Shown here: positions 8,690 through 17,791 of the stretch, in pieces
Position numbering within the stretch: position 1 is the stretch's first letter
Layout: the number at the start of each line of letters is the position of its first letter
DNA from: Fodinibius sp051746985
GTDB taxonomy: Bacteria; Bacteroidota; Rhodothermia; Balneolales; Balneolaceae
Length of the DNA: 43,626 nucleotides
Direction: 5' to 3'
Assembly: GCA_051746985.1 (NCBI GenBank)
Contig: JBNJFP010000024.1
Coordinates: 1-43,626 of the forward strand
Position numbers and translations under genes: made by a program
Notes under the pieces: generated by a model
Told to the model about the DNA's origin: nothing
Databases searched by the model: none
The model's input: the letters and a program-made list of their open reading frames with translations, nothing else

Positions 8690-9889
8690 ATGAATCCTTC
8701 TATTAAAAAGCTAATTGAAACCGCTTCCAAAGATGCAAAATTAATTGTCGGGTTGATGTCGGGCACTTCGCTCGACGGGCTCGATATCGCCCTGAGCAAG
8801 ATTTCAGGTTCGGGATCAAACACCTCCGTTGAGCTGCTTCATTTTGTTACAAGGGATTATGAGGACAAACTTAAAAAACGTCTTAAAGCCATCACTTCGG
8901 TCCCACAAGCTTCTCTTGAGGAGGTTTGCCTGCTACATTCCAAACTTGCCGAACTACACGCCGAGTATATTTTATCGGCTTTGGATGATTGGGAAATCTC
9001 TGCAAAAGAAATTGACTGCATCGCCAGTCACGGACAGACCATTTACCATGCCCCGAAAATTCAGCATCAGCAGAACGATATGCCCAACGCTACGCTGCAA
9101 ATTGGGGATGGGGATCACATTGCTCGTAAAACGGGTATTCTTACCATCAGCGATTTTCGTCAGAAACACACGGCGGTGGGTGGAGAAGGTGCCCCCATGG
9201 TTTCGTTTGTAGATCGTGCTCTTTACAGCCATGAGTCCGAAGATCGCGCTTTGCTGAATATCGGTGGCATTGCCAACTTTACGTACCTGCCTGCACGTCA
9301 GAAATCAAAAGCAACGGTTACCACGGATACCGGTCCCGGCAACACGCTTATCGACGCCGCCATGCAAAAGTATTTCTCCAAAGCATTTGATGAGGATGGA
9401 GCGGTAGCCCAACACGGGTCAGTGCATGAACCAAGTCTTAAAAAGCTAAAAGAAGATCCCTACTTTCAGAAGCCCTTGCCCAAAACCACCGGTCCCGAGG
9501 TATTTAACCTCGATTGGGTGCAGCAGATACTTGGCCCATCAGCGACAGCGGAACTTATGCCCCAAAACCTTGTTGCTACTCTTACCCATCTGTCGGCTGA
9601 AACTATTGCCGAATCCCTAAAAAAAGTGATCGCAGAACCCGCCGACACCACTATTTATGTGAGTGGCGGAGGTTTTCATAACCCTGCGCTCATGGAATCG
9701 CTACAGCGTTTATTACCCGACTGCACGATCTCCTCTTTTGCCCAAATCGGTTTTAATCCCGATGCCAAAGAGGCGGTGCTTTTTGCGGTACTTGCTAATG
9801 AAATGTTATCCGGAGAGGGGTTTCTGATAGACGGAGCGAATAAAACTGATCAAAAGATCAACTTTGGTAAAATATCATTTCCGTCATAA
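8690..9889 (+). CDS. anmK: Anhydro-N-acetylmuramic acid kinase
   Basis: This 399-aa cytoplasmic kinase opens and phosphorylates 1,6-anhydro-MurNAc to MurNAc-6-phosphate during peptidoglycan recycling. The N-terminal VGLMSGTSLDGLDIALS is the AnmK nucleotide-binding signature. CIASHGQTIYH, TISDFRQKHTAVGGEGAPMV (with the catalytic Asp in DFR), LNIGGIANFTYL and DTGPGNTLIDAAM follow in the expected order, and the length is normal. It is the only plus-strand gene in this half of the island and is convergent, 16 bp apart, with the NagX-like gene. The next pathway enzyme, MurQ etherase, is not in the window. Identification is firm. Confidence 0.97.
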   Translation: MNPSIKKLIETASKDAKLIVGLMSGTSLDGLDIALSKISGSGSNTSVELLHFVTRDYEDKLKKRLKAITSVPQASLEEVCLLHSKLAELHAEYILSALDDWEISAKEIDCIASHGQTIYHAPKIQHQQNDMPNATLQIGDGDHIARKTGILTISDFRQKHTAVGGEGAPMVSFVDRALYSHESEDRALLNIGGIANFTYLPARQKSKATVTTDTGPGNTLIDAAMQKYFSKAFDEDGAVAQHGSVHEPSLKKLKEDPYFQKPLPKTTGPEVFNLDWVQQILGPSATAELMPQNLVATLTHLSAETIAESLKKVIAEPADTTIYVSGGGFHNPALMESLQRLLPDCTISSFAQIGFNPDAKEAVLFAVLANEMLSGEGFLIDGANKTDQKINFGKISFPS

Positions 9890-9905
9890 CACATTAAACC
9901 ACCTT

Positions 9906-11042
9906 TTATATTTTGATAAAGATCTTCCGCTTGTAGAAGATCCACATAATCCACAGCCAAAATAAAACGTACAGCAAGGCAAACATCAGCGAGGCCACCG
10001 TGGGGCTGGCGATAGGAAGCAACAGATTCTCGTAAATAAATCCCTTGATCGTTGTTTGTCCCTCCGAGGTATGGATGGGAATCAGATAAAACAATTTGGC
10101 TGTTAGGCTTGAAAGCACATACACAGCCAGTGCATTAAGGCCGTAATTTTTAAACGGCTTAGCCCATGCCCGGTATTTTTTAAGATCAATAAGCCAATAG
10201 CTTAACGCCAGAAAATGCAGTGCGAAACCACCGGTAAAAAGCACATAACTGCTGGTCCAAAGTCCTTTGTTGATGGGGAACCATTGATCGATAATCAATC
10301 CAGCTACCAACCCTACATTCCCATAAATAAACATGTAGATAGTCTTGTCCTTGGCTGATTTTTCTGATCGCAGCAGCTGCCCTGTCAACAATCCAATTAT
10401 TACCGTACCGATTGCCGGAATCGTGCTCAGTAACCCTTCCGGTTCCCAGCCGTCCTGCCATAAATGTCTATTCATTACCAGCTGATCGATGTAGGCAGCA
10501 AGATTTCCTTCTTTAGAGAGCACTCCAGCGCCATATTCTGGTACGGGTACGGTCACCATCAACAGCCAATATCCTCCCAGTAAGGCAGCCAGCCAATATA
10601 GCTGATAACGTATGTTTCGAAATTCGATATAGATGATGGAGGCAAAAAGGTAACAGAGCGCGATGCGTTGCAGTACGCCCATGATTCGCATAGAGGAAAA
10701 ATCGTAAAGCTGGATCGGGTCGAAACGTATGAGCGGAAATATGGCCATAAAAAGGCCGATCCCAAATAGCATAGCCGAACGCTTTACCACCTTCCTGTAA
10801 ATTTCTGCTTTCGTCATCCCCCTCTCAAACATCTTGCCAAAGGAATAGGTCATGGCAACACCAACTATGAAAAGAAAAAATGGAAATACCAGATCGGTGG
10901 GCGTCCATCCGTGCCATTCGGCGTGTTGAAGCGGACCGTAGATATGCGACCAACTGCCGGGATTATTGACAAGTATCATTCCTGCAATAGTAATTCCCCT
11001 GTACACATCCAGCGAAACCAACCGCTCTGTTTGTTTAACCAT
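9906..11042 (-). CDS. NagX/HGSNAT-like multipass membrane protein (DUF5009/DUF1624 type)
   Basis: This 378-aa integral membrane protein has about ten hydrophobic segments. The N-terminus SLDVYRGITIAGMILVNNPG and HGWTPTDLVFPFFLFIVGVAM match bacterial relatives of human heparan-alpha-glucosaminide N-acetyltransferase. These include NagX of N-acetylglucosamine utilisation clusters. The HGSNAT family moves acetyl groups across a membrane onto glucosamine ends, whereas the bacterial role is not well established. Its position, divergent from nagB and beside anmK, supports a role in amino-sugar acetylation or transport. Membrane topology and family are well supported; the reaction is inferred. Confidence 0.88.
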   Translation of the reverse strand: MVKQTERLVSLDVYRGITIAGMILVNNPGSWSHIYGPLQHAEWHGWTPTDLVFPFFLFIVGVAMTYSFGKMFERGMTKAEIYRKVVKRSAMLFGIGLFMAIFPLIRFDPIQLYDFSSMRIMGVLQRIALCYLFASIIYIEFRNIRYQLYWLAALLGGYWLLMVTVPVPEYGAGVLSKEGNLAAYIDQLVMNRHLWQDGWEPEGLLSTIPAIGTVIIGLLTGQLLRSEKSAKDKTIYMFIYGNVGLVAGLIIDQWFPINKGLWTSSYVLFTGGFALHFLALSYWLIDLKKYRAWAKPFKNYGLNALAVYVLSSLTAKLFYLIPIHTSEGQTTIKGFIYENLLLPIASPTVASLMFALLYVLFWLWIMWIFYKRKIFIKI

Positions 11043-11400
11043 ACACTCTTAGGAATTACATTTTAAGAGTTTCATAAATCCATCTTATTATTTTGATCGA
11101 GTAGTTACGCTAAATATGCCAATATTTCAATCTGTTTTGGTCAGCAAATGGCGTTTGTTGACTCAAGTGTTATCACTACCAACACCATTAAATGGTACTT
11201 TACCCCCTCCCAAGGGTGATTATTCAACGTTTTGGGGTATTGCCTAAAACCATGACCTCGAATTTAATCCCACTTTTGGAACCCCTTCCAAAATTTTTCG
11301 TTGGCTGTAATTTGTATATTGCTTTTTCAGGGAATGTTACCCAGGCATCGAAACGTTAGCCAGTTATTATTTTAAAAATCTTATCAAATTTAGAAGTCAA
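11043..11400. other. Divergent nagX/nagB control region
   Basis: This 358-bp stretch has no credible ORF. It holds the promoters of the divergent NagX-like and NagB-PIG-L genes. The clear elements are the inverted repeat at 11274-11293 (listed separately) and a short ACCAT/ATGGT palindrome near 11187. A weak promoter-like TATATTGC at 11315-11322 is not strong enough to call. Confidence 0.6.
11274..11293. promoter_or_regulatory. Putative LacI-family operator upstream of nagB (site C)
   Basis: TTTTGGAACCCCTTCCAAAA has perfect 8-bp arms around CCCC and lies about 110 bp before the nagB ATG. Its inner 14-mer TGGAACCCCTTCCA (11277-11290) shares TGGAACC..TT.CA with sites at 14633-14646 and 18895-18908. 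A run of five T follows, so a transcription attenuator is an alternative reading. Confidence 0.6.
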
Positions 11401-13329
11401 ATGAACTATTTCGACTCGGAACAACGTCTCTCCTATTACGAAAACATCCCAACGAAAATATTCGAACATGCCAGCGAGGCTTCTGAAAGCGTAGCACAAG
11501 AAGTGGCCGACTTGATTCGCAGCCGCAATGGCCAGGGCAAAAAAACTGTTCTCGGCCTTGCCACCGGATCAACCCCAACAAAGGTCTATGACGAACTTAT
11601 TCGGATGCACAACGAGGAGGGGCTGTCGTTCCAAAATGTGATCACTTTTAACCTCGATGAGTATTACCCAATGAAGCCGGACTCGCTGCAAAGCTATGTC
11701 CGTTTTATGAATGAACATCTTTTTGATCATATCGACATTCCTGAAGACCAGGTGCATATTCCCGACGGCACTATTCCCGAAGATGAAGTAGCCCAGTACT
11801 GCCAAAACTACGAGCAGAAAATTGCCGCTGCCGGCGGACTGGATATTCAGCTGCTGGGTATCGGACGTACCGGCCATATCGGCTTCAACGAACCGGGCTC
11901 TCGTCCCGATTCCCGCACGCGTCTGATTACCCTCGATCGCATTACCCGCAAGGATGCGGCCAGCGACTTTTTCGGCGAAGAGTATGTGCCCCGACGCGCC
12001 ATAACGATGGGGGTAGGAACCATCTTAGATGCCGACCGCGTTATTCTGATGGCCTGGGGAGAAGGAAAAGCGCCCATCATTAAAGAAGCCGTTGAGGGCT
12101 CGATTCGAGAGAATGTTCCCGCCACCTACCTGCAAGAACATGAAAATGCACAGGTGATTCTGGATGACGCTTCTGCTGAGAGCCTTACTCGAAGAAAAAC
12201 GCCTTGGCTGCTAACTACTTGTGACTGGGATGATCAACTTATTCGAAAAGGTGTAGTTTGGCTCTGCCAGAAAGTAGATAAACCTGTATTAAAACTCACC
12301 GACGAGGATTACAATGAGCACGGGATGGGCGACCTGCTCACGCAATACGGTCCGGCTTATGACATCAACCTAAAAGTCTTTAACCAGCTGCAACGTACTA
12401 TCACCGGCTGGCCCGGAGGCAAACCCAATGCCGAGGACCATGACCGTCCGGAACGCGCCGAACCGTTTCCAAAGCGTGCAATTGTGTTTAGTCCTCACCC
12501 TGATGATGACGTCATCTCTATGGGTGGTACGCTTATTCGGCTGGTAGAGCAAGGGCACGATGTGCATATCGCCTACCAAACATCGGGTAATATTGCCATT
12601 TTTGACGATGATGTAATTCGGTTTGTGGATTTTGTTTCTGATTACAACGAGATGTTTGATATGAATCAGAAAGAAGCTAACGCCATGCTGACCGACATCA
12701 AAAAATTCTTGAACGAGAAAGAGCCCGCACAGGTTGATTCCGATGAAATAAAACATATCAAAGGGCTTATTCGTCGGGGCGAAGCAAAAGCTGCAGCACG
12801 ATACTGCGGAGTACCTGAAGAGAAGCTCCACTTTTTAGATATGCCATTCTACGAGACCGGCCGCGTTAAGAAAAAGCCGCTTTCTCAAGAAGATGTTGAC
12901 ATTATCGTTGATCTTCTCCGGGAGATAAAACCACACCAAGTGTATGCCGCCGGCGATCTTTCCGATCCGCACGGAACCCACCGGGTGTGCCTGAAAGCAA
13001 TATTGGATGCCCTCAAGGAATGTGAAGACGACGACTGGGCCGACGAGTGTTATGTGTGGCTATATCGCGGTGCATGGCAAGAGTGGGAAATCAACGAAAT
13101 AGAAATGGCCGTACCGCTGAGTCCACAAGAGCTAAGGAAAAAGCGACGCGCCATCTTTAAGCACCAATCCCAGAAAGACCGTCCGCTATTCCCGGGTGCT
13201 GATGAACGAGAATTCTGGCAGCGATCAGAACAGCGAAATCGGGGAACGGCCCAATTATATGACAAGCTTGGTTTTGCCGAGTATGAAGCCATTGAGGGAT
13301 TCGTGCGGTACAAATCGCTTGATCTGTAA
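11401..13329 (+). CDS. nagB: Glucosamine-6-phosphate deaminase fused to a PIG-L/LmbE-family deacetylase domain
   Basis: A 642-aa two-domain protein. Residues about 1-270 form a NagB domain (LGLATGSTP at 51-59, NLDEYY with Asp86). The active-site loop is GIGRTGHIGFNEPG, with His159 and Glu164 kept; Thr157 stands where E. coli NagB has Asp141. Residues about 358-640 form a PIG-L/LmbE domain with SPHPDDD (His366, Asp368, Asp369) and SDPHGTH (His524, His527), the expected zinc ligands. NagB converts GlcN-6-P to Fru-6-P and ammonia; PIG-L enzymes remove N-acetyl groups from GlcNAc conjugates. Similar long NagB proteins are known in Bacteroidota-like genomes. No nagA is present nearby, so the C-terminal domain may supply the deacetylase step; this is inference. 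Confidence 0.95.
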   Translation: MNYFDSEQRLSYYENIPTKIFEHASEASESVAQEVADLIRSRNGQGKKTVLGLATGSTPTKVYDELIRMHNEEGLSFQNVITFNLDEYYPMKPDSLQSYVRFMNEHLFDHIDIPEDQVHIPDGTIPEDEVAQYCQNYEQKIAAAGGLDIQLLGIGRTGHIGFNEPGSRPDSRTRLITLDRITRKDAASDFFGEEYVPRRAITMGVGTILDADRVILMAWGEGKAPIIKEAVEGSIRENVPATYLQEHENAQVILDDASAESLTRRKTPWLLTTCDWDDQLIRKGVVWLCQKVDKPVLKLTDEDYNEHGMGDLLTQYGPAYDINLKVFNQLQRTITGWPGGKPNAEDHDRPERAEPFPKRAIVFSPHPDDDVISMGGTLIRLVEQGHDVHIAYQTSGNIAIFDDDVIRFVDFVSDYNEMFDMNQKEANAMLTDIKKFLNEKEPAQVDSDEIKHIKGLIRRGEAKAAARYCGVPEEKLHFLDMPFYETGRVKKKPLSQEDVDIIVDLLREIKPHQVYAAGDLSDPHGTHRVCLKAILDALKECEDDDWADECYVWLYRGAWQEWEINEIEMAVPLSPQELRKKRRAIFKHQSQKDRPLFPGADEREFWQRSEQRNRGTAQLYDKLGFAEYEAIEGFVRYKSLDL

Positions 13330-13341
13330 TTTACCAACTAC

Positions 13342-13418
13342 CACTAAGTCACTAAGAACACTAAGTATTTAACTAATACGTACTTTGGCATCACTTTTTA
13401 CTAAGTGGGCTTAGTGAC
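13342..13418. repeat. CACTAAG repeat cluster between nagB and lacI
   Basis: CACTAAG occurs at 13342, 13350 and 13359 on the plus strand, with spacing of 8-9 bp. An inverted copy, CTTAGTG, lies at 13410-13416. GTCACTAAG (13348-13356) and CTTAGTGAC (13410-13418) could pair as a hairpin between these two convergent genes. Related copies lie at 14907-14922, on the other side of lacI. Confidence 0.65.
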
Positions 13419-13435
13419 GTTATGGTACATGTCAA

Positions 13436-14452
13436 TCAAATTGCGCCACAGCTTTCACGGATAATGAGTTCCGGCTCCAGGTTTTCATGTAACACTTGCT
13501 GCTCATCATTCTCAATCTGCTTAATTAACAGCTGTGCCGCCCGTTCCCCTTTTTCTACAATCGGTTGCTTAACCGTTGTTAGGGTTGGCGTAGTATATTG
13601 GGCAATGGGTAAATCATCGAACCCAACAATTGCCATGTCATCAGGAACCGATACACTTTCTTTATGAAGCAGAGATAACGTCCCCATTGCCAGTGTATCA
13701 CTGGTACAAAAAACGGCCGACAGATCGGTATTTTTCTGAATCCAATTCTCTATGCTCTCATATCCATGCTGCTGAGAATAGTCTCCAATAGAAATTAAAT
13801 CGTTATCAACAGAAAGGCCAGCATCCTCGTGCGCCTTTTTATATCCTGCAAGACGATCTGAGGATTCCTGCATCTCAAGGTCAGCCAGTATAATTCCGAT
13901 CTTTTCATGGCCCAATTCAATAAGGTGTCTGGTCGCCTTATATCCCCCATCAAAATTATCTACATCAATCGAAATCAAATCAGGGTTTTCGGGCGCATGA
14001 CCCACAAGCACCAACGGGGTATCACGTTCAACAAGCTTATTCGCAAACACATCGGTTACCTCCTGGGTAAGCAAAATAAACCCATCGAGGCGCCTGTTAT
14101 CAAGAACGTACTCCTCAATATCGGCCTCCAACTCATTGGAAATAGGCGACATTGACACGAAATAACCTTGCTGGATACACTCCTCAAAAATCCCCAAATG
14201 TAACAGCGACCAGAAACCGTTGGCCAAGGCCTCATCGCATCGGCGGGGAGCCAAAATGCCAATTTCATAACTTTGATTGGTTGCCAGTCCCCGGGCCACC
14301 GAACTGGGTCGGTAATTATATTTTTCCACCACCTCCATAACGCGTTCACGTGCTTCATCGCTCACATTCGGATGATCGTTAAGCACCCTCGATACTACCG
14401 ATCGCGAAACGTAGGCAAGTTTGGCGACCTCATCGATACTCAATTTACCCAT
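13436..14452 (-). CDS. LacI-family transcriptional regulator
   Basis: This 338-aa repressor-type protein has an N-terminal LacI helix-turn-helix (about residues 4-55: IDEVAKLAYVSRSVVSRVLN, then a hinge region YNYRPSSVARGLATN). A periplasmic-binding-protein-like sensor domain (about 62-335) follows. It contains FDGGYKATRHLIELGHEKIGII and VVGFDDLPIAQYTTPTLTTV-like motifs typical of the family. It is convergent with nagB and lies between nagB and the GH20-ROK operon. Three LacI-style sites in this island make it the obvious candidate regulator, probably sensing an amino sugar or its phosphate. The ligand is unknown. The gene has CACTAAG repeats on both sides. Confidence 0.94.
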   Translation of the reverse strand: MGKLSIDEVAKLAYVSRSVVSRVLNDHPNVSDEARERVMEVVEKYNYRPSSVARGLATNQSYEIGILAPRRCDEALANGFWSLLHLGIFEECIQQGYFVSMSPISNELEADIEEYVLDNRRLDGFILLTQEVTDVFANKLVERDTPLVLVGHAPENPDLISIDVDNFDGGYKATRHLIELGHEKIGIILADLEMQESSDRLAGYKKAHEDAGLSVDNDLISIGDYSQQHGYESIENWIQKNTDLSAVFCTSDTLAMGTLSLLHKESVSVPDDMAIVGFDDLPIAQYTTPTLTTVKQPIVEKGERAAQLLIKQIENDEQQVLHENLEPELIIRESCGAI

Positions 14453-14632
14453 AACTGAATTTTACGTTTAATATGCTGATAACCGTGATAAATTTATGAA
14501 ATATAAGCGATTCTAACTCGACGCATAACATTTCCGGACAGTACGGAGCAGTCCTATCACAGCTGATTCTAACTCCCGCCCCTCATCAAACGATAGCCCT
14601 TAATCGTCCAAATACAAAATAGTCCAATAATA

Positions 14633-14646
14633 TGGAACCGCTTTCA
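14633..14646. promoter_or_regulatory. Putative LacI-family operator (site B)
   Basis: TGGAACCGCTTTCA matches site C (11277-11290) at 12 of 14 positions, and the reverse strand of site A (18895-18908) at 12 of 14. The arms TGGAA/TTTCA have one mismatch around a CG centre, as usual for LacI-family operators. It is 181 bp upstream of the lacI start, so it could serve autoregulation or the former gene whose remnant follows. Confidence 0.5.
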
Positions 14647-14745
14647 CAATTAAAAAAGCTTGCCGAACATACTCAACCTCTATAGATTTGTATTCACGTC
14701 TTTTAATACCAGCACAAACGTGGCTTTCACTTTAAAATTTAAACC

Positions 14746-14889
14746 AAACCCGATGAATTTGCTCCCTTTCAAACGCCCTATGTGGTTTATCATGATGATA
14801 TTGGAGACTACTCAACAAACGAGCCAACCATGGACGGTACGGCAGGTGCCATATATCTGATGGCGAAGTTTGGGGCACTGGCTGAATAA
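14746..14889 (+). pseudogene. Remnant of a glycoside hydrolase C-terminus, probably GH9
   Basis: One frame, from about 14746 to the TAA at 14887-14889, encodes about 47 residues. These include APFQTPYVVYHDDIGDYSTN and then EPTMDGTAGAIYLMAKFG. The pattern Y(S/V)TNEPTMDGTA is typical of the end of bacterial GH9 endoglucanases, where the Glu is the catalytic acid. Two in-frame stops lie just upstream (14704 and 14740) and no start or upstream domain remains. This looks like the last piece of a lost cellulase-type gene. The family assignment is from memory of the motif and moderately sure; the pseudogene status is clearer. Confidence 0.6.
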
Positions 14890-14897
14890 CCTCCCCA

Positions 14898-14925
14898 CCA
14901 CTTGGTCACTAAGCACACTAAGTGG
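14898..14925. repeat. CACTAAG repeat and hairpin between the GH9 remnant and GH20
   Basis: CCACTT (14898-14903) pairs with AAGTGG (14920-14925). Between them lie CACTAAG copies at 14907-14913 and 14916-14922 with 9-bp spacing. It shares GTCACTAAGC with the minus strand of 13409-13418, so related copies in opposite orientation bracket lacI and the remnant. Confidence 0.6.
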
Positions 14926-14961
14926 CGAATCCCAAAATGCTTGGAACTACTACTGAAAAGC

Positions 14962-17737
14962 CTATTTATTCTTCGCGGTAACCGTCCGACTTCCCCGTCC
15001 ATCGGTGCTAAACGTTCGCAACTTAATTTCATCGCTATTGCTTACATCTACAGGCCCGGTATATTCTTCCGAATTCTCGGTGGGTTTACTGCCGTCCAAC
15101 GTGTAACGAATCGTCAAACCGTGGTATGCCACGTTGGCTTTTAGGGTGTCATCTTCAACTACAGCACCCGGTGGAGAAAGCCGATAGTTCATCCCCCCAT
15201 GGAAAGAATCCATTCGTGGCAGCTCCCGCTGACCCAGCCGGTTGGCAAATTCGTTCCAGGCTTCGATCAAGGCTTTATTGCGATCAGCCCGATCATCAAT
15301 AGTAGCCCATTCCGGCTGTTGTGCCCAGGCACGCTCGGCTAACCCAAATATGCGGGGCATTGCCATATACTCCATCCGTTTAGAACTGACTAACTTTTCG
15401 CTCCACAGCTGACCCTGCAATCCTAAAATATTTTGCTGCCCCTCCTCGGTTAATACAGTGGCATCCTCATAAGCATCTTCCGAAATGGCATTACCCAAAA
15501 TATTCTCCTCGGCATTTTTGTACAGGTCAAAAGGAATAAAGGCGAAGGGATATTGTGACTCCATAAATCCGGCCCAATACAAGCCCGGCTCTTTAGGGTG
15601 ATTGTTATATGCCAAGTCAAAATAAAAATTTGAGGCCTGCGACATCACCACTTCATACCCAGCGTTGGCAAACTTGTAAGCGTGATCTTCGGTGCCTCCG
15701 CCCCAAGTATTAATCCACATGTGTGGTCGAACCTTGCCGGCAAAGTCGGGATTTGGCTCAGAACCTTCCTCATCTTGGGCGATCTCTTCCCAGCCGGCCA
15801 TCGTTAACCCACGTTCAGCCAGCATTTGTCGCACACGCTCGAAAAAGTAATTCGGCAGATCATCTGTGCTATCCAATGCTGTATTACTTATCAATTCTTC
15901 ACAAGCCGGCGACTTCTCCCAAACTCCGTGCGGTACTTCATCACCGCCCATATGAATAGTAGTTAGCGGAGCTCCGGCCTCATCATACATCGCCACAATC
16001 TCATCAAACACCGTTTCCAGGAAGCGATAAGTCGAAGGTTCACATACGTTGATCACATTATCATCCCAGTATTGTACCGAACGGTATTGCGACTCGTCCT
16101 CCGGTTCATGCAATCGATATTGGTTAGCTGCTTCTAAATTCCCCCGGAGCCTCTGCTTTTCATATCGGGATTTCATTGCCACAATCGCCGCCCGGGCATG
16201 TCCCGGTACATCAATTTCAGGGATGACTTCAACATGACGCTCATTCGCATACTCCAATATCTCCACAAAGGTCTCCCGATCATACGATCCGCTGCCCGGC
16301 GCTTTTTCGGGATCCGGGCCGGAGCCGTAGGAAGGCATCATATAATCTTTTTCATCGAGCGTATGTCCACGCCGACCACCAACCTCAGTCAATTCCGGCA
16401 GCGATTCCACAGGCAAGCGCCACCCTTCATCATCGGTGAGATGAAAGTGAAAGGTGTTAAGCTTATAAAATGACATCACATCCAACAGTTTTTTTACCGC
16501 AGCAGCATCGTGGAAATTCCGGGCCACATCCAAATGAAGACCCCGGTATCCGAATCGAGGGTTATCGTTGATGACCTGATTATTGATTTCAATAGATGAT
16601 GACCGCTCCGAATACATCTTGGGAGGAAGCAATCCGCGAAAACTTTGAATGCCGTAAAACACGCCCGGTTTATTGGCACCGGAAATTGTAACCTGATCCG
16701 AGGATACCAACAACTCATACCCTTCTTCATGCGGGATATTGGAATCCATCCCCAAAACAATATTGCTTTGTGATGATTTTCCCGCAACAATTTCAATTTC
16801 ACCGCTATACACAGCGTCCAACTGCTCGAACAGAAACCAAGCTTCGTTTTCCAATCCAGACTCATAGCCAATCGTAAGAGCACCACTCAGCTTTAGCGTA
16901 CCCTGTTTTTCATCTATAGAAACCGGGGTAGGAACAATGGGATTTAGGTCGGCAGCGCTGATTGACTCCAGAGACTTATTGTTTTGATACCTCCATTCCA
17001 CGTCGCGGTGCGGCATATTATCATCCGGACCTCGTTTTCGCTGCTCTGTTTTATCGAACGAGCCAACTTCTACATCCTTAACCGAAATAATTTCATCGTT
17101 TCGCNNNNNNNNNNNNNNNNNNNNNNNNNNNNNNNNNNNNNNNNNNNNNNNNNNNNNNNNNNNNNNNNNNNNNNNNNNNNNNNNNNNNNNNNNNNNNNNN
17201 NNNNCGGTGCGGCATATTATCATCCGGACCTCGTTTTCGCTGCTCTGTTTTATCGAACGAGCCAACTTCTACATCCTTAACCGAAATAATTTCATCGTTT
17301 CGCCGATCCACAAAATAAGCTCCGACCGGGGCATCGCCCTCCTTTATTTTAGAGCCGGCCCCCTCAAATGGGATAGCAAATTCTTCACCCGCTGATATGC
17401 CGTTAAAATATTTGGTAGGTTCAAGCTTGTAGAAATTACCATTTATCAGGGTTAGCTCAATCTCCGAGGGAATAGCCACGGAATCAATAACCCCGAGGTA
17501 GTTGAAATACAACGCCCAACCGGAATCCGGCAATGCTTTCTTCCCTTCATTTTTTAACGTAAATACCGATTTATAGCGATCGCCATCCTCCAAAAAGTTT
17601 GTTTCAACATCCCAGTGCATTTTCATTTCACCAGGTATCATCGACTTTTCCTTTTGTGATGTTGACTGTGCTAAAATTCCATCAGACCAAATAAAGATTA
17701 GAACAGTCGTTAGAACGATGCGCAATTGAATATCCAT
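14962..17737 (-). CDS. Chitobiase-type beta-N-acetylhexosaminidase (GH20), split only by an assembly gap
   Basis: The gene is interrupted by 100 N (17105-17204) flanked by identical 99-bp copies. Removing 199 bp puts both halves in one frame and gives 858 aa, close to Serratia chitobiase. Domain order: signal peptide (cleavage near GILA/QS), N-terminal CHB_HEX-like carbohydrate-binding domain (about 30-140, with SGWALYFNYLGV), GH20b, then the GH20 TIM barrel with HMGGDE (catalytic Asp-Glu near 532-533). A CHB_HEX_C-like domain at the end contains TIRYTLDGSKPTENS. It should release GlcNAc from chitobiose or similar beta-GlcNAc ends outside the cytoplasm. It follows the ROK kinase gene by 54 bp and is probably co-transcribed with it. 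Confidence 0.95.
17006..17303. other. Assembly gap: 100 N between two identical 99-bp sequences
   Basis: Bases 17006-17104 are identical to 17205-17303, and 17105-17204 is N. Exact 99-bp identity abutting a fixed-size gap indicates overlapping contig ends that were scaffolded instead of merged, as expected from a k=99 de Bruijn assembly. Collapse restores the GH20 frame, because 199 leaves remainder 1 on division by 3 and the two halves are offset by exactly one base. Confidence 0.95.
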
Positions 17738-17791
17738 ATTACAACTGGTGTTGATTTGTTGTGTTTTCTATAGCGCTAACTGCGTTGGAAT

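Larger units (their letters stand above)
14453..14961. other. Intergenic region upstream of lacI with decayed sequence
   Basis: This 509-bp stretch has no intact gene. In order it holds an 11-bp direct repeat GATTCTAACTC (14509-14519 and 14565-14575), a putative operator at 14633, a GH9-like gene remnant ending at 14889 and a CACTAAG hairpin at 14898-14925. Reading frames here are broken by stops, as expected for decaying DNA. Confidence 0.6.

Noticed and set aside
14509..14575. 11-bp direct repeat GATTCTAACTC upstream of lacI
   Set aside because: Two copies only, no dyad symmetry and no second locus; kept as a note in the region entry.
14660..14860. 66-codon plus-strand ORF over the GH9 remnant
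   Set aside because: It is in a different frame from the recognisable GH9-like peptide and has no ribosome site.
17006..17303. Apparent 99-bp direct duplication inside the GH20 gene
   Set aside because: Copies abut a fixed 100-N gap and merging restores the frame; an assembly artefact rather than a biological repeat. The same holds at 36929-37226.
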